64,000 nt of DNA from Hydrangea macrophylla (lineage: Eukaryota > Streptophyta > Magnoliopsida > Cornales > Hydrangeaceae), in contig CM066998.1 of the NCBI GenBank assembly GCA_033977485.1, positions 52,666,274 to 52,730,273 on the forward strand, given 5' to 3'. The notes beneath the pieces are model-generated. The model made no database searches. It saw only the letters and a list, made by a program, of their open reading frames with translations, and was not told the DNA's origin. This document shows, one piece after another, positions 11,524 to 22,960 of the stretch. The number at the start of each line of letters is the position of its first letter. The stretch's first letter is position 1. The position numbers were made by a program, and so were the translations under genes.

Positions 11524-11672
11524 CAAACTAGGGGCAAACTTGCGTAAGTTTGCCTAAAGCCACATATATATCGCCAAACCAGGGGCAAACTTCGTTTGCT
11601 GAAAACCACATTTAATCCCAGGAGCAATGCCTCCAAGTCCTATTCAAACTAGGGGCAAACTTCGTTTGCCAA
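11524..11672 (+). repeat. Three AGGGGCAAACTTCGTTTGCC-like units
   Basis: Three units share CTAGGGGCAAACTT followed by an inverted GTTTGCC, so each can form a short hairpin. The core GGGGCAAAC is the same as the purine-rich primer that abuts the 3' LTR at 14619-14627. Confidence 0.7.
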
Positions 11673-12217
11673 AACCCTTCTATGTCAGAGACAAATTCTC
11701 AAGTAGTCAGGTTTATTGTGAATGGATTGAAATAGAATGTCTTTTATTCTATAAGCTAAAGCACTAATTTGAAGCACACTCTGAATAGGCAAAGAATTAG
11801 CAAACTCGAAAAGGGAGAATCTTCAGAGTTTAGATTTGTCGGTGAAGTACTTCCATTATAAGATAATGAATAAATGAAAGATGGGATGATACATTATTCA
11901 CGAAGAAAGCACATTGATTCACAATAATACAGAGTTTGAGTCAGTCGTCTTGTGTAAAAACTTTGTCAAGTTTGTCCTCCTTTGATGAGTCAATAATGGT
12001 CTCAAATGTGTGGGTTTAAGATAATGAATAAAGATTTGAAAGGTCTCCATGAGCATCCCAAGGGCAATACAAGCAGGAGTCATAAACACTATCACAACAC
12101 AATGCTAAAGTGGAAATATGAAGGGTCCAAGGCTAGGGGCATAGGTGGCTTCCCTTTTTTTAATTAAAAAAAAAAAATATATATTCCAAGGGTCCGCAGA
12201 TGCAGGGAATCATTTTC

Positions 12218-12360
12218 TACAAAGCCCACTTTCGTGGCAATTATCTTCGAAAGCCCATTCATATGGCACCCTCTCATCAAAAAGCCCATTCATATGGCAC
12301 CCACCATCATAAGCCCACTTTCGTGGCAACCCCATCATAAGCCCATTCATATGGCAACCA
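12218..12360 (+). repeat. Short tandem AAGCCCATTCATATGGCA array
   Basis: Five units of about 28-30 bases alternate between AAGCCCATTCATATGGCA and AAGCCCACTTTCGTGGCA types, with short spacers. Confidence 0.75.
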
Positions 12361-12436
12361 ATCTAACAAAAAAAAAAAACACATGAAAACCATTTTGAGA
12401 TAGAATTACTTCAATCAAATTTTTTTAAGCTGGATC

Positions 12437-12990
12437 ATCACCGATCAAAATTCTCGGTCTTGGTATAAGTCGTCTATCGCATCCTATAAGTCACCGATCA
12501 AAATTCTCGGTCTTGGTATAAGTCGTCTATCGCATCCTATAAGTCACCGATCAAATCCTCGGTCTTGGTATAAGTCGCCTATCGCATCCTATGAGTCACC
12601 GATCAAATTCTTGGTCTTGGTATAAGTCGTCTATCGCATCCTATAAGTCACCGATCAAATCCTCGGTCTTGGTATAAGTCGCCTATCGCATCCTATGAGT
12701 CACCGATCAAATCCTCGGTCTTGGTTTAAGTCGTCTATCGCAGCCTATAAGTCACCGATCAAATCCTCGGTCTTGGTATAAGTCGTCTATCGCATCCTAT
12801 GAGTCACCGATCAAATCCTTAGTCTTGGTTTAAGTCGTCTATCGCAGCCTATAAGTCACCGATCAAATCCGTGGTCTTGGTTTAAGTCGTCTATCACAGC
12901 TTTTAAATCACCAATCAAATTCTCGGTCTTGGTATAAGTCGTCAATCGCATTCCATGAGTCACCAATCAAAATTCTCAATTCAGGCATAG
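12437..12990 (+). repeat. Tandem array 1, about 52-bp unit
   Basis: About ten or eleven head-to-tail units beginning CACCGATCAAA, with TCGGTCTTGGTATAAGTCG and TCTATCGCATCCTATAAGT inside. Unit length is 51-53 bp and later copies are more diverged. It lies in the hypervariable part between the interior and the 3' LTR. Confidence 0.9.
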
Positions 12991-13016
12991 GACGTCAATC
13001 GCAGCCTATATAAATT

Positions 13017-13737
13017 CGGGGTCATTGAATCTGGAGCGATTCTGACTTTTCTGCGATCATTGGGGTCATTGAATCTGGAGCGATTCTGACTTTTCTGCTA
13101 TTTGGGGTCATTGAATCTGGAGCGATTCTGACTTTTCTGCTATCTGGGTCATTGAATCTGGAGTGATTCTGACTTTTCTGCTATTTGGGGTCATTGAATC
13201 TGGAGCGATTCTGACTTTTCTGCGATCATTGGGGTCATTGAATCTGGAGCGATTCTGACTTTTCTGCTATCTGGGGTCATTGAATCTGGAGCGATTCTGA
13301 CTTTTCTGCTATTTGGGGTCATTGAATCTGGAGCGATTCTGACTTTTCTGCGATCATTAGGGTCATTGAATCTGGAGCGATTCTGACTTTTCTGCGATCA
13401 TTGGGGTCATTGAATCTGGAGCGATTCTGACTTTTCTGCTATCTGGGGTCATCGAATCTGGAGCGATTCTGACTTTTCTGCTATCTGGGGTCATTGAATC
13501 TGGAGCGATTCTGACTTTTCTGCTATTTGGGGTCATTGAATCTGGAGCGATTCTGACTTTTCTGCGATCATTGGGGTCATTGAATCTGGAGCGATTCTGA
13601 CTTTTCTGCGATCATTGGGGTCATTGAATCTGGAGCGATTATGACTTTTCTGCTATCTGGGGTCATCGAATCTGGAGCGATTCTGACTTTTCTGCTATCT
13701 GGGGTCATCGAATTTGGAGCGATTCTGACTTTTCTGC
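13017..13737 (+). repeat. Tandem array 2, 41-45-bp unit
   Basis: About seventeen units of GGGGTCATTGAATCTGGAGC followed by GATTCTGACTTTTCTGC and one of two linkers, CTATTT/CTATCT or GATCATT. The linkers alternate irregularly, so the array mixes two unit types. Open frames across it are by-products of the repeat. Confidence 0.92.
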
Positions 13738-13767
13738 AAAAAAAAAAAAACATCTCATTTCTTGAAA

Positions 13768-14195
13768 GACACCGGAGTATAAGACGCAAAGCGCATCTCA
13801 GTCTTTCATCACATTTCCTGATTCGGCACCGGAGTCTAAGACGCAAAGCGCATCTCAGTCGATCAGATGATCCTAAAGACACCGGAGTATAAGACGCAAA
13901 GCGCATCTCAGTCTTTCATCATATTTCCTGATTCGGCACCGGAGTCTAAGACGCAAAGCGCATCTCAGTCGATCAGATGATCCTAAAGACACCGGAGTAT
14001 AAGACACAAAGCGCATCTCAGTGTTTCATCACACTTCCTGACTCGGCACCGGAGTATAAGACGCAAAGCGCATCTCAGTCGATCAGATGATCCTAAAGAC
14101 ACCGGAGTATAAGACGCAAAGCGCATCTCAATCTTTCAGCACACTTCCTGATTCTGCATCGGAGTATAAAACGCAAAGCGCATCTCAATCAATCA
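13768..14195 (+). repeat. Tandem array 3, alternating 58- and 53-bp units
   Basis: Eight copies of CACCGGAGTATAAGACGCAA followed by AGCGCATCTCAGTC. Two linker types alternate (TTTCATCACATTTCC and GATCAGATGATCC), giving a higher-order period of about 111 bp. An A-run at 13738-13749 separates it from array 2. Confidence 0.9.
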
Positions 14196-14613
14196 GTATT
14201 CTCATAAAAATGGCAGTCGTGACTTTCCCATGATAGGACGTCATCAGCATAGAAGAATTCAAGACAAAGGTAAGTTTTGCTACTATAAGGAGTAGCATTG
14301 TCCTAAGTCATTGAACCTGAGAGCGTGGAGTATAAATTTGCTTGAGCACGTGCATCACGATAGGATAGGTGCATTCATCCGTATGCTTATTTGTGATTAC
14401 GTGTGTTTGATCCCTTACCCGAACTACGCCCTGGTCTGATTCCTCCAAGGATACGTAGGCAGCTCACCATTGAGCACGACCAGCACCGACCGTCTCCACG
14501 AATGTTTTTGCAACGCATTTTATTTTACCTAAGTTCAATAGCTCAGTCAAAGGCTTGTCTTCACACAGGCTTCGACATTCACTTGTGATACGCGTTGCTT
14601 CACAAGCTCTGCC

Positions 14614-14627
14614 GAAGAGGGGCAAAC
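14614..14627 (+). other. Polypurine tract of the LARD
   Basis: GAAGAGGGGCAAAC directly before the 3' LTR start TGTAGACACC. It matches the plus-strand primer sequence usual for Tat/Ogre elements. Confidence 0.8.
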
Positions 14628-17600
14628 TGTAGACACCCCAATTTTGACCGAACTATTAAACTTAGGGGGATTTACCTCTAGAAATCAATGATGAATAATG
14701 TCCCGACGATTTTCTTCAAGTTCATCGCTTCGACTTCTGAAAAGCTTCAAGTTCCCAAACCTTGCTCCTAATACACTAGATTTGGCCTATCACTGACCAT
14801 CTATCTCGAGCTCACTAGATCATGGGTTACTTTCTAAAAAAATGGAGTAGATTAAATAATAATAATAATGATATTTTCTAAAAATAACATTGTTTCTCAT
14901 ATTTTTAGATTCAAAAAGAAAAAAAAAAAAGAAAAAGATGCTATTTGGTGACTCATATGATTAATTTAGATTTAAAATGAAAAATGTGTCTATACATATA
15001 TATATATATATATGTATATACATATATAAGAAAAGGAAAATAATAAAAGAAAGTATCCCATGTGATTTGGAGAGTTAGAGATTCCTTGGCATATTCCTAA
15101 TCCAAAGTAAATACCCAAAAAGCCCTTTGTTGGGCACTAATCTCCCATGTGCTTTGAAGATGCTCTAGAATGTTCCTTTATTCTAGCCAACTTAAATGCC
15201 CTTCAAGTTTCTTGGAATTACATAGAAGTGCCATGGAGAGTTAGAGATGCCATAGAATATTCCTAACCCACCCCAAATTGACCTATCTACCCTTATCTTA
15301 GCCCCTAAGATAATGAAAGTCTATAAAAAGACCCATTTTCTTTCATTTTGGGAGAGACACTTGAATTGTAGAGAGAAATATTGGGAGAGCTTTAGAGGAA
15401 AAAATATATAGAGAGAGAAACTCTACCAATCTCATACCCAAAATCCTACCAAAACTCTACCCAACCATCAAATCACCATTGAAGGAGCTTGAAGCTTGAG
15501 GAAGAAGAAGAGGAAAAGCTTGAGGAATTCAACATTTCTACAAGTTTTGAGAAGATCTAGAGGTAAAGCCTTCAAATCTATATATATATATATATATATA
15601 ATAATAATTCAATCACAAGTTCTTAGATCTAGGAACTTTTCACATTTTCAAAACCTCTCTTCTTACCCCATTTCATCACACACCACCAAGAACTTGTGAT
15701 TGAATTTCATGACATCTCATCAATTTGGATTTAATTAATGCCTTGGGTTTGAGATAAATTAGTTTTGAAGAATTTGTGTTCCTAAATAAAACTTTGATTT
15801 CCTTTATTTCTACTTCATTCATAAGGTTCATGAGATCTTCCATATCTCATTGAAACTCTTTGAATTTGATTCCTTAGTTTCCTATGATCTTATGATCCAT
15901 ATGGAGATTAAAATGAATCATGGTCATAATCTACACATAGTTGGTAAGATGCTAGTATCAACTCATGACTAGGATCTCTCTACTATCAATCTTATGGAAT
16001 TCATACTATATTCCATGGAGATTAGAGTTGATTTGCATTTTTTAGTCTCCAATGACCATCAAATGGTAGGAGAAGTAGTTTAGTTTAAGTCCACCTTTAT
16101 GGCTTAGACTAATCTCTTCCTTGGGTTTTGAGAAGTTCTCTATACTTCATCCAAAACCTACATGTATGTGTGTCTTTAGCCTCCAATGACCACCAAGTGG
16201 TAGGAGTAATGTTTTGAACTCAAATTTTGGTCCATGAGTTTGAGTTCATTGTTTTGGATTTTGTGAAGTTCATTTCATACTTCATCAAAAATCCATAAAT
16301 CTAGAGATGTCCTTAGTCTTCAATGACCATTAAATGGTAGAAGAGGTGATTTGGTTTAAGCCCAACATTATGATTTAATAGTTGAGGTCAACCAACAAAG
16401 TTGAACTAGCAAAATGAAAACAGTGGTTTCACAAACTGTTTTTGATCAAAGATTTTTAGTTCGAAATCTAACCGTTGAAATCAAGTGAAACCAACGGGAA
16501 AGTGTCAATAACACATTGTTGTACCACTGTGATTTTTGTTTTAGCAAGATTTTGTGCTTAGAAGGGTTTGATCATGGTTTTTGTGAGCTAATTACAATCT
16601 GTCCAGAGTTTTAGAATACTTTCAGAACAGTAAGTCCGTTTTGAAATTAATAAATCAGAACCTTAATAAAGTTTTCGGGGTCTCAAATAATTTTTTATAA
16701 GTACCTTAATGTGTTAGGAAGATACCCTAAAAAGATCTAAGTGTTTCTCATTTTTGTACTATTTTTAGAAAATCATACAAGATCTCTGGACAGAGAGTTG
16801 TAAAATCCTGAGTGAGGTCTAGTATTTTCCATATTCCCGGAGATCTAACCGTTGAAACCTCGATTTTCTTTTTGGATTAGAAACAAGACTCACAGAGGCA
16901 TAACATATCCAAAAATCATTAAGTTCAAACCGTTGAAAGTATTTTATTTCTATTTTTGAAAACCTGGTCTGCTCTCTGTAATTCATAAAAAACTGCTCCT
17001 GTTTTTGTCTAATCTTATTTATTTAAACTCAAACGGTCTCCTAATGTCTTGGAATCCAAATCATGTTTTGAATAATGATAATTTAGCTTAAATCCAGAGG
17101 CTAAGTGATCCAAATTAGTGAATAAATTCACATCTCATTCTTGTTCATATTCATGCATTCATTCATACATGTTAATATTCATAAGTAGGACTTGTCTCTT
17201 GTCTAAGTTGTATCAAATTGAACATGATTTAGGATTGATTATTTGATGTCGTATTATTGTGTGAAGCATGTGTACTAATTCTTTGTTTTGTAGCGCTTTT
17301 GAGGTACGATTTCCCAACCCTTCTCTAGTTTATTTCTATTCTTTGATTTTAAATTGATTTTCAACTCCATGTGCGACACTTTAGACTAGGTCTTGCCTTA
17401 TGTGTTTATATGTGTTAGAGACTTTTGCTTAGGTTTTATTTTATATGCATGCATTGCACGTTTAATATTCGCGGCCGGATCCCGGGTATGTTTTCTAGTT
17501 CTCTATTGCATATCATGTTGCTTGCTACTTGAATTACGTGGCTTATGAATGATATTTTGCCGTTAGCAATTTTACACCATTTCCAACATGCTTGTGTTAT

Positions 17601-17896
17601 GTATACCTATATATGTATTAATTGAGGGCATGCTTAGATTAATAACTTGATTAAAAAGGATGTTGAGTAGAGGCCTATCGTGAGATAGGATGAAAGGGGG
17701 TGTTTTAGTCCGCCGGGCTCCTTCCCCTTTCATTCCATAATCCCCCGACTCAGTTTATCTTTGGTTTCGCAAAAGATCAGTTTGCTTTAAAATGGTTTCT
17801 TAATTTTTCCTTTTAAAAATTAAGTGGCGACTCTTTGTACTTGAATTTGAAAAATTGTTTTAAAAATAAAAGTGGGCCCAAATGCCGGTATCCACA
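14628..17896 (+). repeat. 3' LTR of the LARD
   Basis: 3269 bp, TGTAGACACC to GGTATCCACA, paired with 5065-8331. Differences from the 5' copy include single bases near 14672, 14808 and 16522, longer AT microsatellites near 15000 and 15580, and several bases in the last 100 bp. It ends against the second GTCCT. Confidence 0.93.
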
Positions 17897-18050
17897 GTCC
17901 TACAGGTCTGGCTCATGGAGCGCCTTGATTTCTTCATACATCCTTCACACCTTCGAGGATCACTCCCTCACGACCGCATGGAAATGCACCATTTGTTCCA
18001 TTATGCCGACGCTTGGATCGATTGGCTCCGGAGCCTCTCTTCCGGTGCTA
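17897..18050 (+). pseudogene. DUF7745-like plant gene, 3' part
   Basis: After the second GTCCT the interrupted frame resumes in phase at 17902 and gives LQVWLMERLDFFIHPSHL, then MEMHHLFHYADAWIDWLRSL. The LQ-W-LMERL motif is the conserved core of the family. A possible splice donor follows SLSSG (GT at 18045), with a candidate acceptor at 18140-18141 and a proline- and histidine-rich continuation. Past about 18190 nothing more of the gene is recognisable. Confidence 0.65.
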
Positions 18051-18940
18051 TTTTCTTTTTGTTTTTTGTGTCACTAACTGTGTGTAAGCGGGCTTTTCCC
18101 ATTCCTAATATGCTTTATTCATAAAATCACATTATATATAGGTTGACCTACCGCCGCCCCCACAACCACAACCCTAGCCCTTTCTCTTAATACTGTGCCC
18201 ATGGTCGCGGGCAATTACTAGCACTCTTAAAAGAAATTAAAAAAAAAAAAAGAAGAGAAAAATTGACTGATAGAATCAAAATACTACTAAACACAAGCTA
18301 CATGATCCAAATCTCTCATCTAAAGAATGAACCCAAAGCAAGTAAGTTTTCAAAAGCCATAATGAAAAGGTAAGTTGCTGAACCAAAACAAGAAAAATAA
18401 AATTGAGACTTAAGTTAGGGCCACTATTCTGCCTTGGGAGTCTGTACCATTTTGCACAATCATAGCCATCTCGTTCATTAGGAATGATTATTCAGTAGAT
18501 TATAAGCAAATTATTCATAGTGGACTCAATTTAAAAAAAAATTTATACAACAAAGTAGAGATAAATAGTAAAGTGACTAACAGATGTTCTGACATATCAA
18601 GACCTACTAGTGGGGGAGGAGCTTGCATGGTTTTCACAAATTACCCAAAGAAATAAGTATAATAAACAATTTGGCATTTCTCTGCAAATCATATCATGCA
18701 TATCTCTATGAATGGGTGTAGTCAAACATTAATCCTCCCCCTAATAAATTAAGGGCCCCTTTTGGAATTCCAAATACTAAAGAATCTTCTTTTACACTCG
18801 TTAAAATTTGCAAATCTCCATAACTAGTCTCTTTAAATTAAGTTTAAACTTTCAAAGTCACTTCAAATGAGAATTGAGAGAGCTTTGCCTAGTAAAGTAT
18901 AAATTCAGAAGTATGTAGTCAAAGTGTGTTGTCTTTTTAA

Positions 18941-19095
18941 AGAGAATAACACTATGCCTTCCAAATTTTGTATCCTGTATGCTTCCCAAATACATGTGAA
19001 AGTGGGCCCACCGGGTTTTAATTAAAGGATGTTGAAGTGATATGTATTTGGGAAGCATTTGAGATATAAAATTTGGGAAGCATAGCATTACTCTT
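18941..19095. mobile_element. Small foldback MITE
   Basis: About 155 bp whose two halves are inverted copies: AGAGAATAACACTATGCCTT at the left against AAGCATAGCATTACTCTT at the right, and inner TGCTTCCCAAATACAT against ATGTATTTGGGAAGCA. The flanks share TTAA. Too short to code; the superfamily is not certain. Confidence 0.65.
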
Positions 19096-19194
19096 TTAAA
19101 GATGACTCTTAAATTGGGACATTCTAAAATACAATAAAGGACTTTAAATTGGAGCAGAGGAAGTAACTTGTTACTATAGATAAACAACAATGCT

Positions 19195-19268
19195 AAGGGT
19201 ACACACATCCATACCCTAAGGTGCCTCCTTAGGGTGTGGATGCTTTTTGGGTGTGCAAGGGTGTACCT
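19195..19268. repeat. Short perfect hairpin
   Basis: CATCCATACCCTAAGG and CCTTAGGGTGTGGATG flank a TGCCT loop, with an outer GGGTACAC / GTGTACC pair. It may be the core of a tiny foldback element. Confidence 0.6.
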
Positions 19269-19789
19269 CAAACATTACTGAATACCACATTTGGTTCTCA
19301 AATACTTTAACAGTTGTACCCCACTTAGTTATAGTGGACACCTCTACTGTCAAAACATTTGGAAACCAAATTCGAGATTCAACTTTGGAACCATAGCAAA
19401 ACTCGGCCACTTACAATTCTCTAAGACAATAAAACAAACATTTTGATTGCACACTAGCCTACGAAGAATGATATTTTAAGTGCTCATTTAATTCTTCCTT
19501 TTTAATTATCTAGTCAAATCCAACTTACCCCAAATACGAAAGAAAATAGCTACATTGAATCAATTTGCATAACTTGCACTTGCAGCATGTAGTGAAGAAC
19601 CAACACAAATATTGTACTATAAAATTGCACAATGACATTAAACAAACGGATTTTCAGTTTTTCAATAACCTAACATGGCAACACAAATATTATATATATA
19701 TATATATATATAACATCTAGGAACACCGTACGCATATCATTAACTAGAGACTAGAGAGAAGAAGTGAATGTTACCTTAACAGGAGAGTG

Positions 19790-19969
19790 GAAGACAGCAT
19801 CGGACCAAACCATAAGGGATAGGGGTAAAATGTCATCAGACCAAACCACAAGGGATAAAGTGGTCACTAAATTTAGGAACTTAACACTCTCCGTTAGATT
19901 CTGTAGCGGTGATACTTACCCAAAAGCACAGAGGGGTTAAGTGGTCACTTTTAAACCACAGGGGGGTAA
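19790..19969. repeat. Target repeat of the Tekay insertion (ACCACAGGGGGGTAA type), left part
   Basis: Repeated words ACCAAACCACAAGGGATAAA and CCACAGGGGGGTAA; the right part continues at 32768-32816 and ends GTAATTAACCCT. The wording resembles a widespread plant repeat with AGGGTTAATTACACTTTACC termini. The Tekay element is inserted inside it. Confidence 0.55.
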
Positions 19970-20639
19970 TGTCACGCCCCGACGTAGCATAAATATGGAA
20001 AGCGTTTAATTTCCTTTATGGACCCGTAAGTCGCGTCAATTTGAAGGATCGATTCCGTCCCAAACGTCGAACAACAAACATAATAATCATAGCAGAGCAA
20101 TCAAGGCTTATAAAATTTTTCTAACTTATTACATATTACAGCACGGGGTCATCTACAGGCACAGACCGCCTTGAAACAAAACAATAACTTAACGTCTATT
20201 ACAGTCATCCTTATTACAAACCAGTTCATAACATATAAACTTAAAGTATATAATCTTAAAATATGCAATGACGATATCAGTTTCTCTTCCTAAAGCCGCC
20301 GTTCTCAATTAGCATGGTCATAAGGCTCAGCATAGTCGTAACCTGAAAAGCCTGAACACGAATATCCAGGACGCATCAATGTCGTCAGCTTCGAGAAGCT
20401 GGTGAGTATTAAAAAAACATAACTTTGAATATAAAACATACCCATTTATGTTTTTCCATTTTCAATTTGTAAAATCAATAGTTTAACCGTAGAAAGAATT
20501 CAATTTATAAACCAACGAGGAATATATATTCAAAGTCGTTCATTCATAAAGCATATGATCGTGTATGAGACAATGCACCACACTCATCTTGCCGACTCTT
20601 TTCTCTCGACAGACACAACAACCCACTATCTCACTCCAG

Positions 20640-21010
20640 TATCTTTGAAACACTAAGGTAGCCACACTTTAGCAACCGGGTGCCAGGGAATGTCCAGTTT
20701 TCCTCACACTTGGTCCGGGGTACCAGGGAGTGTCCAATGCCTCACACTTTGAATACCTAATCCGCCATGCAAATACAGGAGGAACCCTCACGCAGTATCC
20801 AGACTCGGGTATCAGGGAGTGTCCGTAGGCCACACTTTAGCACTACCATGGGTGCCAGGGAATGTCCAAGTTCGGCGTCACACACTTTAACGCTACCATG
20901 GGCGTCAGGGAGTGTCCAATTTTGCCACCGTCGCATTTCAAAGACACTCTCACCTCAATCTCAACACGTCACACTTTAGTACACAATAACCAGGGAGTGC
21001 CCACAACAGA
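20640..21010. repeat. CAGGGA(A/G)TGTCC repeat block in the LTR
   Basis: Seven or so irregular units built on TGCCAGGGAATGTCCA, TATCAGGGAGTGTCC and the like, each followed by CACACTTT. The same block is at 29180-29540 in the other LTR. Confidence 0.7.
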
Positions 21011-21289
21011 ATCTCAATCTCATACTCTTTTCCACACTGACAACCAAACCCCATGCATGTACCATTGACCCCACATGTATGTCATGAAATCTTAATCATC
21101 AATAAATCGCTGAATTAAAGGAACAACGTGCGTACGGGGATTGATAAATTGTAATACATCGCTTTAATTGTTCAAACATAACCAATTAAGATCCTGATTC
21201 AATAAATTTCCCAAACAGTACTCAAACAGTATATAAATTTTGTCCCAAATAGTCCCTTATCACAAAACAAGCAAAACTAGAAACTGCCA

Positions 21290-21560
21290 GAAGTCGCTCG
21301 CGCGGGCCGCTCGCGCGTTATGCCCGTTTTTCGTTTTCTTTTATAAAACTTTCCTGTCTGCCAGAATTCATGGAGATCATGCGCGCGGGCCGCTCACGCG
21401 ATTCGCTCGTGCGGTCCGCTCGCGCGATCTACATAATTTTCATTTTCTTATCAAAAACCTTTCCAACGGCCAGGAAACACAAGGCTCGCGCGCGCAAGCC
21501 GCTGGCGCGAGGGGTCGCTCGCGCGGTCCGCTCTCGCGACCCTTGCCCGCGCGATCGCAT
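21290..21560. repeat. CpG-rich GCTCGCGCG islands, left LTR
   Basis: Three islands of words such as CGCTCGCGCGGGCCGCTCGCG, each in a diverged unit of about 95 bp that also has a GCCAGAA-like word and a TTTTCTTTTA-like word. The islands differ strongly from those in the other LTR although flanking text is nearly identical. Confidence 0.75.
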
Positions 21561-22096
21561 GGGCGAGCTGATGCTGAGGCTTCGTCTTCTTCCCCAGAAT
21601 TCCTCTGTTTCAGATTTAAGGGTCCATTTTGACCCATTTTCAATTCTGGAAGCAAATAAGGCATGTAATATATGAAATTCTTTGTTTTTCAATGAGGATT
21701 AAGAATCCAAAGTCAATTTTACATGATTCAATCTATAACTCTTGAATTTTATGAAAGATTAAAAGATGATAAAACTTAATTTCTTTTATACTTTCTCCTA
21801 TGAACAAATTAGGTCTCAATACTTTAAACATAGTCTATATATACCATAATCTTTCATAATTATCTAAGAAAACGAATTTTGGTTAAGTTTGAAAAATCTT
21901 GATTTCAAGCTATGAAATTTCAAACGTATGATCATCAATGGAGATTTCAAAATTAGACAAGCATAAAGAAATTAAAGCATGAATTACATTCTGAGTGAGT
22001 TCTAAATACTCACTTTGATGAAGATTAACTGATTTGTTGAGAAAGAATAAGCAAATAAGAAATCCAAGCTTCAACTTTTCAAGCTATGGAGAAATG

Positions 22097-22098
<2 letters not shown>

Positions 22099-22138
<40 letters not shown>
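22099..22138. repeat. (CT)n microsatellite
   Basis: Twenty CT units; the counterpart in the other LTR is at 31953-31990. Confidence 0.95.
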
Positions 22139-22139
<1 letters not shown>

Positions 22140-22915
22140 AAATTACAGTGAAATGAACTCTCAACTTTCTCTTTTCTCTCTGGTTTAGATTGCAAGAGCA
22201 AAGTGCAGATTGTGTGTGTGTATGAAAGTATCTATAGAGCTTTGAACTTGGGGGCCAAGCATCTTATGCTTAACTCAACAAAATGAATTGTTTTCTTCAA
22301 TTACTAAATGCTCAGTAAAACACAGCTCCTAAATACTAATACACTCACGTATATGTATTTACAATCAGCTCCTAGGGGTCAATTCGATGTGTAGGGGTCA
22401 AGTTGTGGTTGTTTGGGAATGAGAGCTTATGGCATAAGCTAATACACAACATAGGAGCACAACTAAACAAGGCTTTATCAAATGATTAGTTTGCCATAAA
22501 TGGAAATAAAGTGTATGTCAAATCTAACTTTACATCACTTCGAAAGTCTGTGGAAGTTTAATACGGCACGGACAGTTTTAAGCACAAACTGGTATTTTTG
22601 TGACACGGTGTTCACCACAAAAATATAGAAAATTTATTTTAACTTAAGAATTAATTTTCAGGTTTCACAAAAATACTGATTGAGTCAAAAGAAATTATTT
22701 TCACCGTTTGAAATACAGATTTTGCAAATCTAACTCAGGTGTTATCAATTTTGTAAAATTGCAGTTTGGTCCCAATAAGAATTTCAAATATGAAATCAAG
22801 CAAGTAATAAATTCTACACATAAGAATTGTAATTAGATAAATGCAGAAAATAAAATTTGATTTTAAATATGATAATGCAAACACAAATTAATTAAATGAA
22901 ATGTAGGTTGTTACA

Positions 22916-22928
22916 TCCTTCCTCCCTT
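22916..22928 (-). other. Polypurine tract of the Tekay element
   Basis: On the minus strand AAGGGAGGAAGGA lies directly before the 3' LTR start TGTAACAACC. Confidence 0.8.
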
Positions 22929-22960
22929 AAACAGGATTTCGTCCCCGAAATCAAGACTAA

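Larger units (their letters stand above)
5065..17896 (+). mobile_element. Non-coding LARD-like LTR retrotransposon (Tat/Ogre-type ends)
   Basis: A 12,832-bp element with two 3.27-kb LTRs, a tRNA-Arg primer site next to the 5' LTR and a purine-rich tract ending GGGGCAAAC before the 3' LTR. It is flanked by the 5-bp duplication GTCCT (5060-5064 and 17897-17901). LTRs starting TGTAGACACC, the tRNA-Arg primer and the tandem arrays before the 3' LTR are features of the Tat/Ogre group of Ty3/gypsy. The 6.3-kb interior has no gag, protease, RT or integrase frame, so it must have been mobilised by proteins made elsewhere. The two LTRs differ at about 14 bases by eye plus microsatellite length, which makes it young. 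Confidence 0.9.
18200..19789. other. Intergenic stretch with small inverted-repeat elements
   Basis: AT-rich, no supported gene. It contains a foldback MITE (18941-19095), a short hairpin (19195-19268) and a (TA)n run near 19690-19712. The text before the hairpin, ending GGAGCAGAGGAAGTAA near 19165, resembles a decayed Stowaway-type terminus, but no partner end was found. Confidence 0.5.
19970..22915 (-). repeat. 3' LTR of the Tekay element
   Basis: 2946 bp. On the plus strand it starts TGTCACGCCCCGACG and ends GGTTGTTACA. Inside are repeated CACACTTT and CAGGGAGTGTCC words (20640-21010), CpG-rich islands (21290-21560) and a (CT)20 run. A TATA-like CTATAGATAC on the minus strand near 22235 could be the promoter. 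Confidence 0.9.

Noticed and set aside
13577..13906. Open frames of 80-110 residues across the tandem arrays
   Set aside because: They exist only because the repeat units lack stops in one phase; they occur on both strands and carry no domain.
12437..14195. Regular repeats that could suggest a CRISPR-like or spacer array
   Set aside because: Units are contiguous tandem repeats without unique spacers, inside a plant LTR retrotransposon.
15496..15699. Short ORF in the LARD 3' LTR
   Set aside because: Created by an AT microsatellite of differing length; the 5' LTR copy lacks it.
21240..21692. Arg/Ala-rich ORFs over the CpG islands on both strands
   Set aside because: They arise from GCG-rich repeats and are not conserved between the two LTRs.
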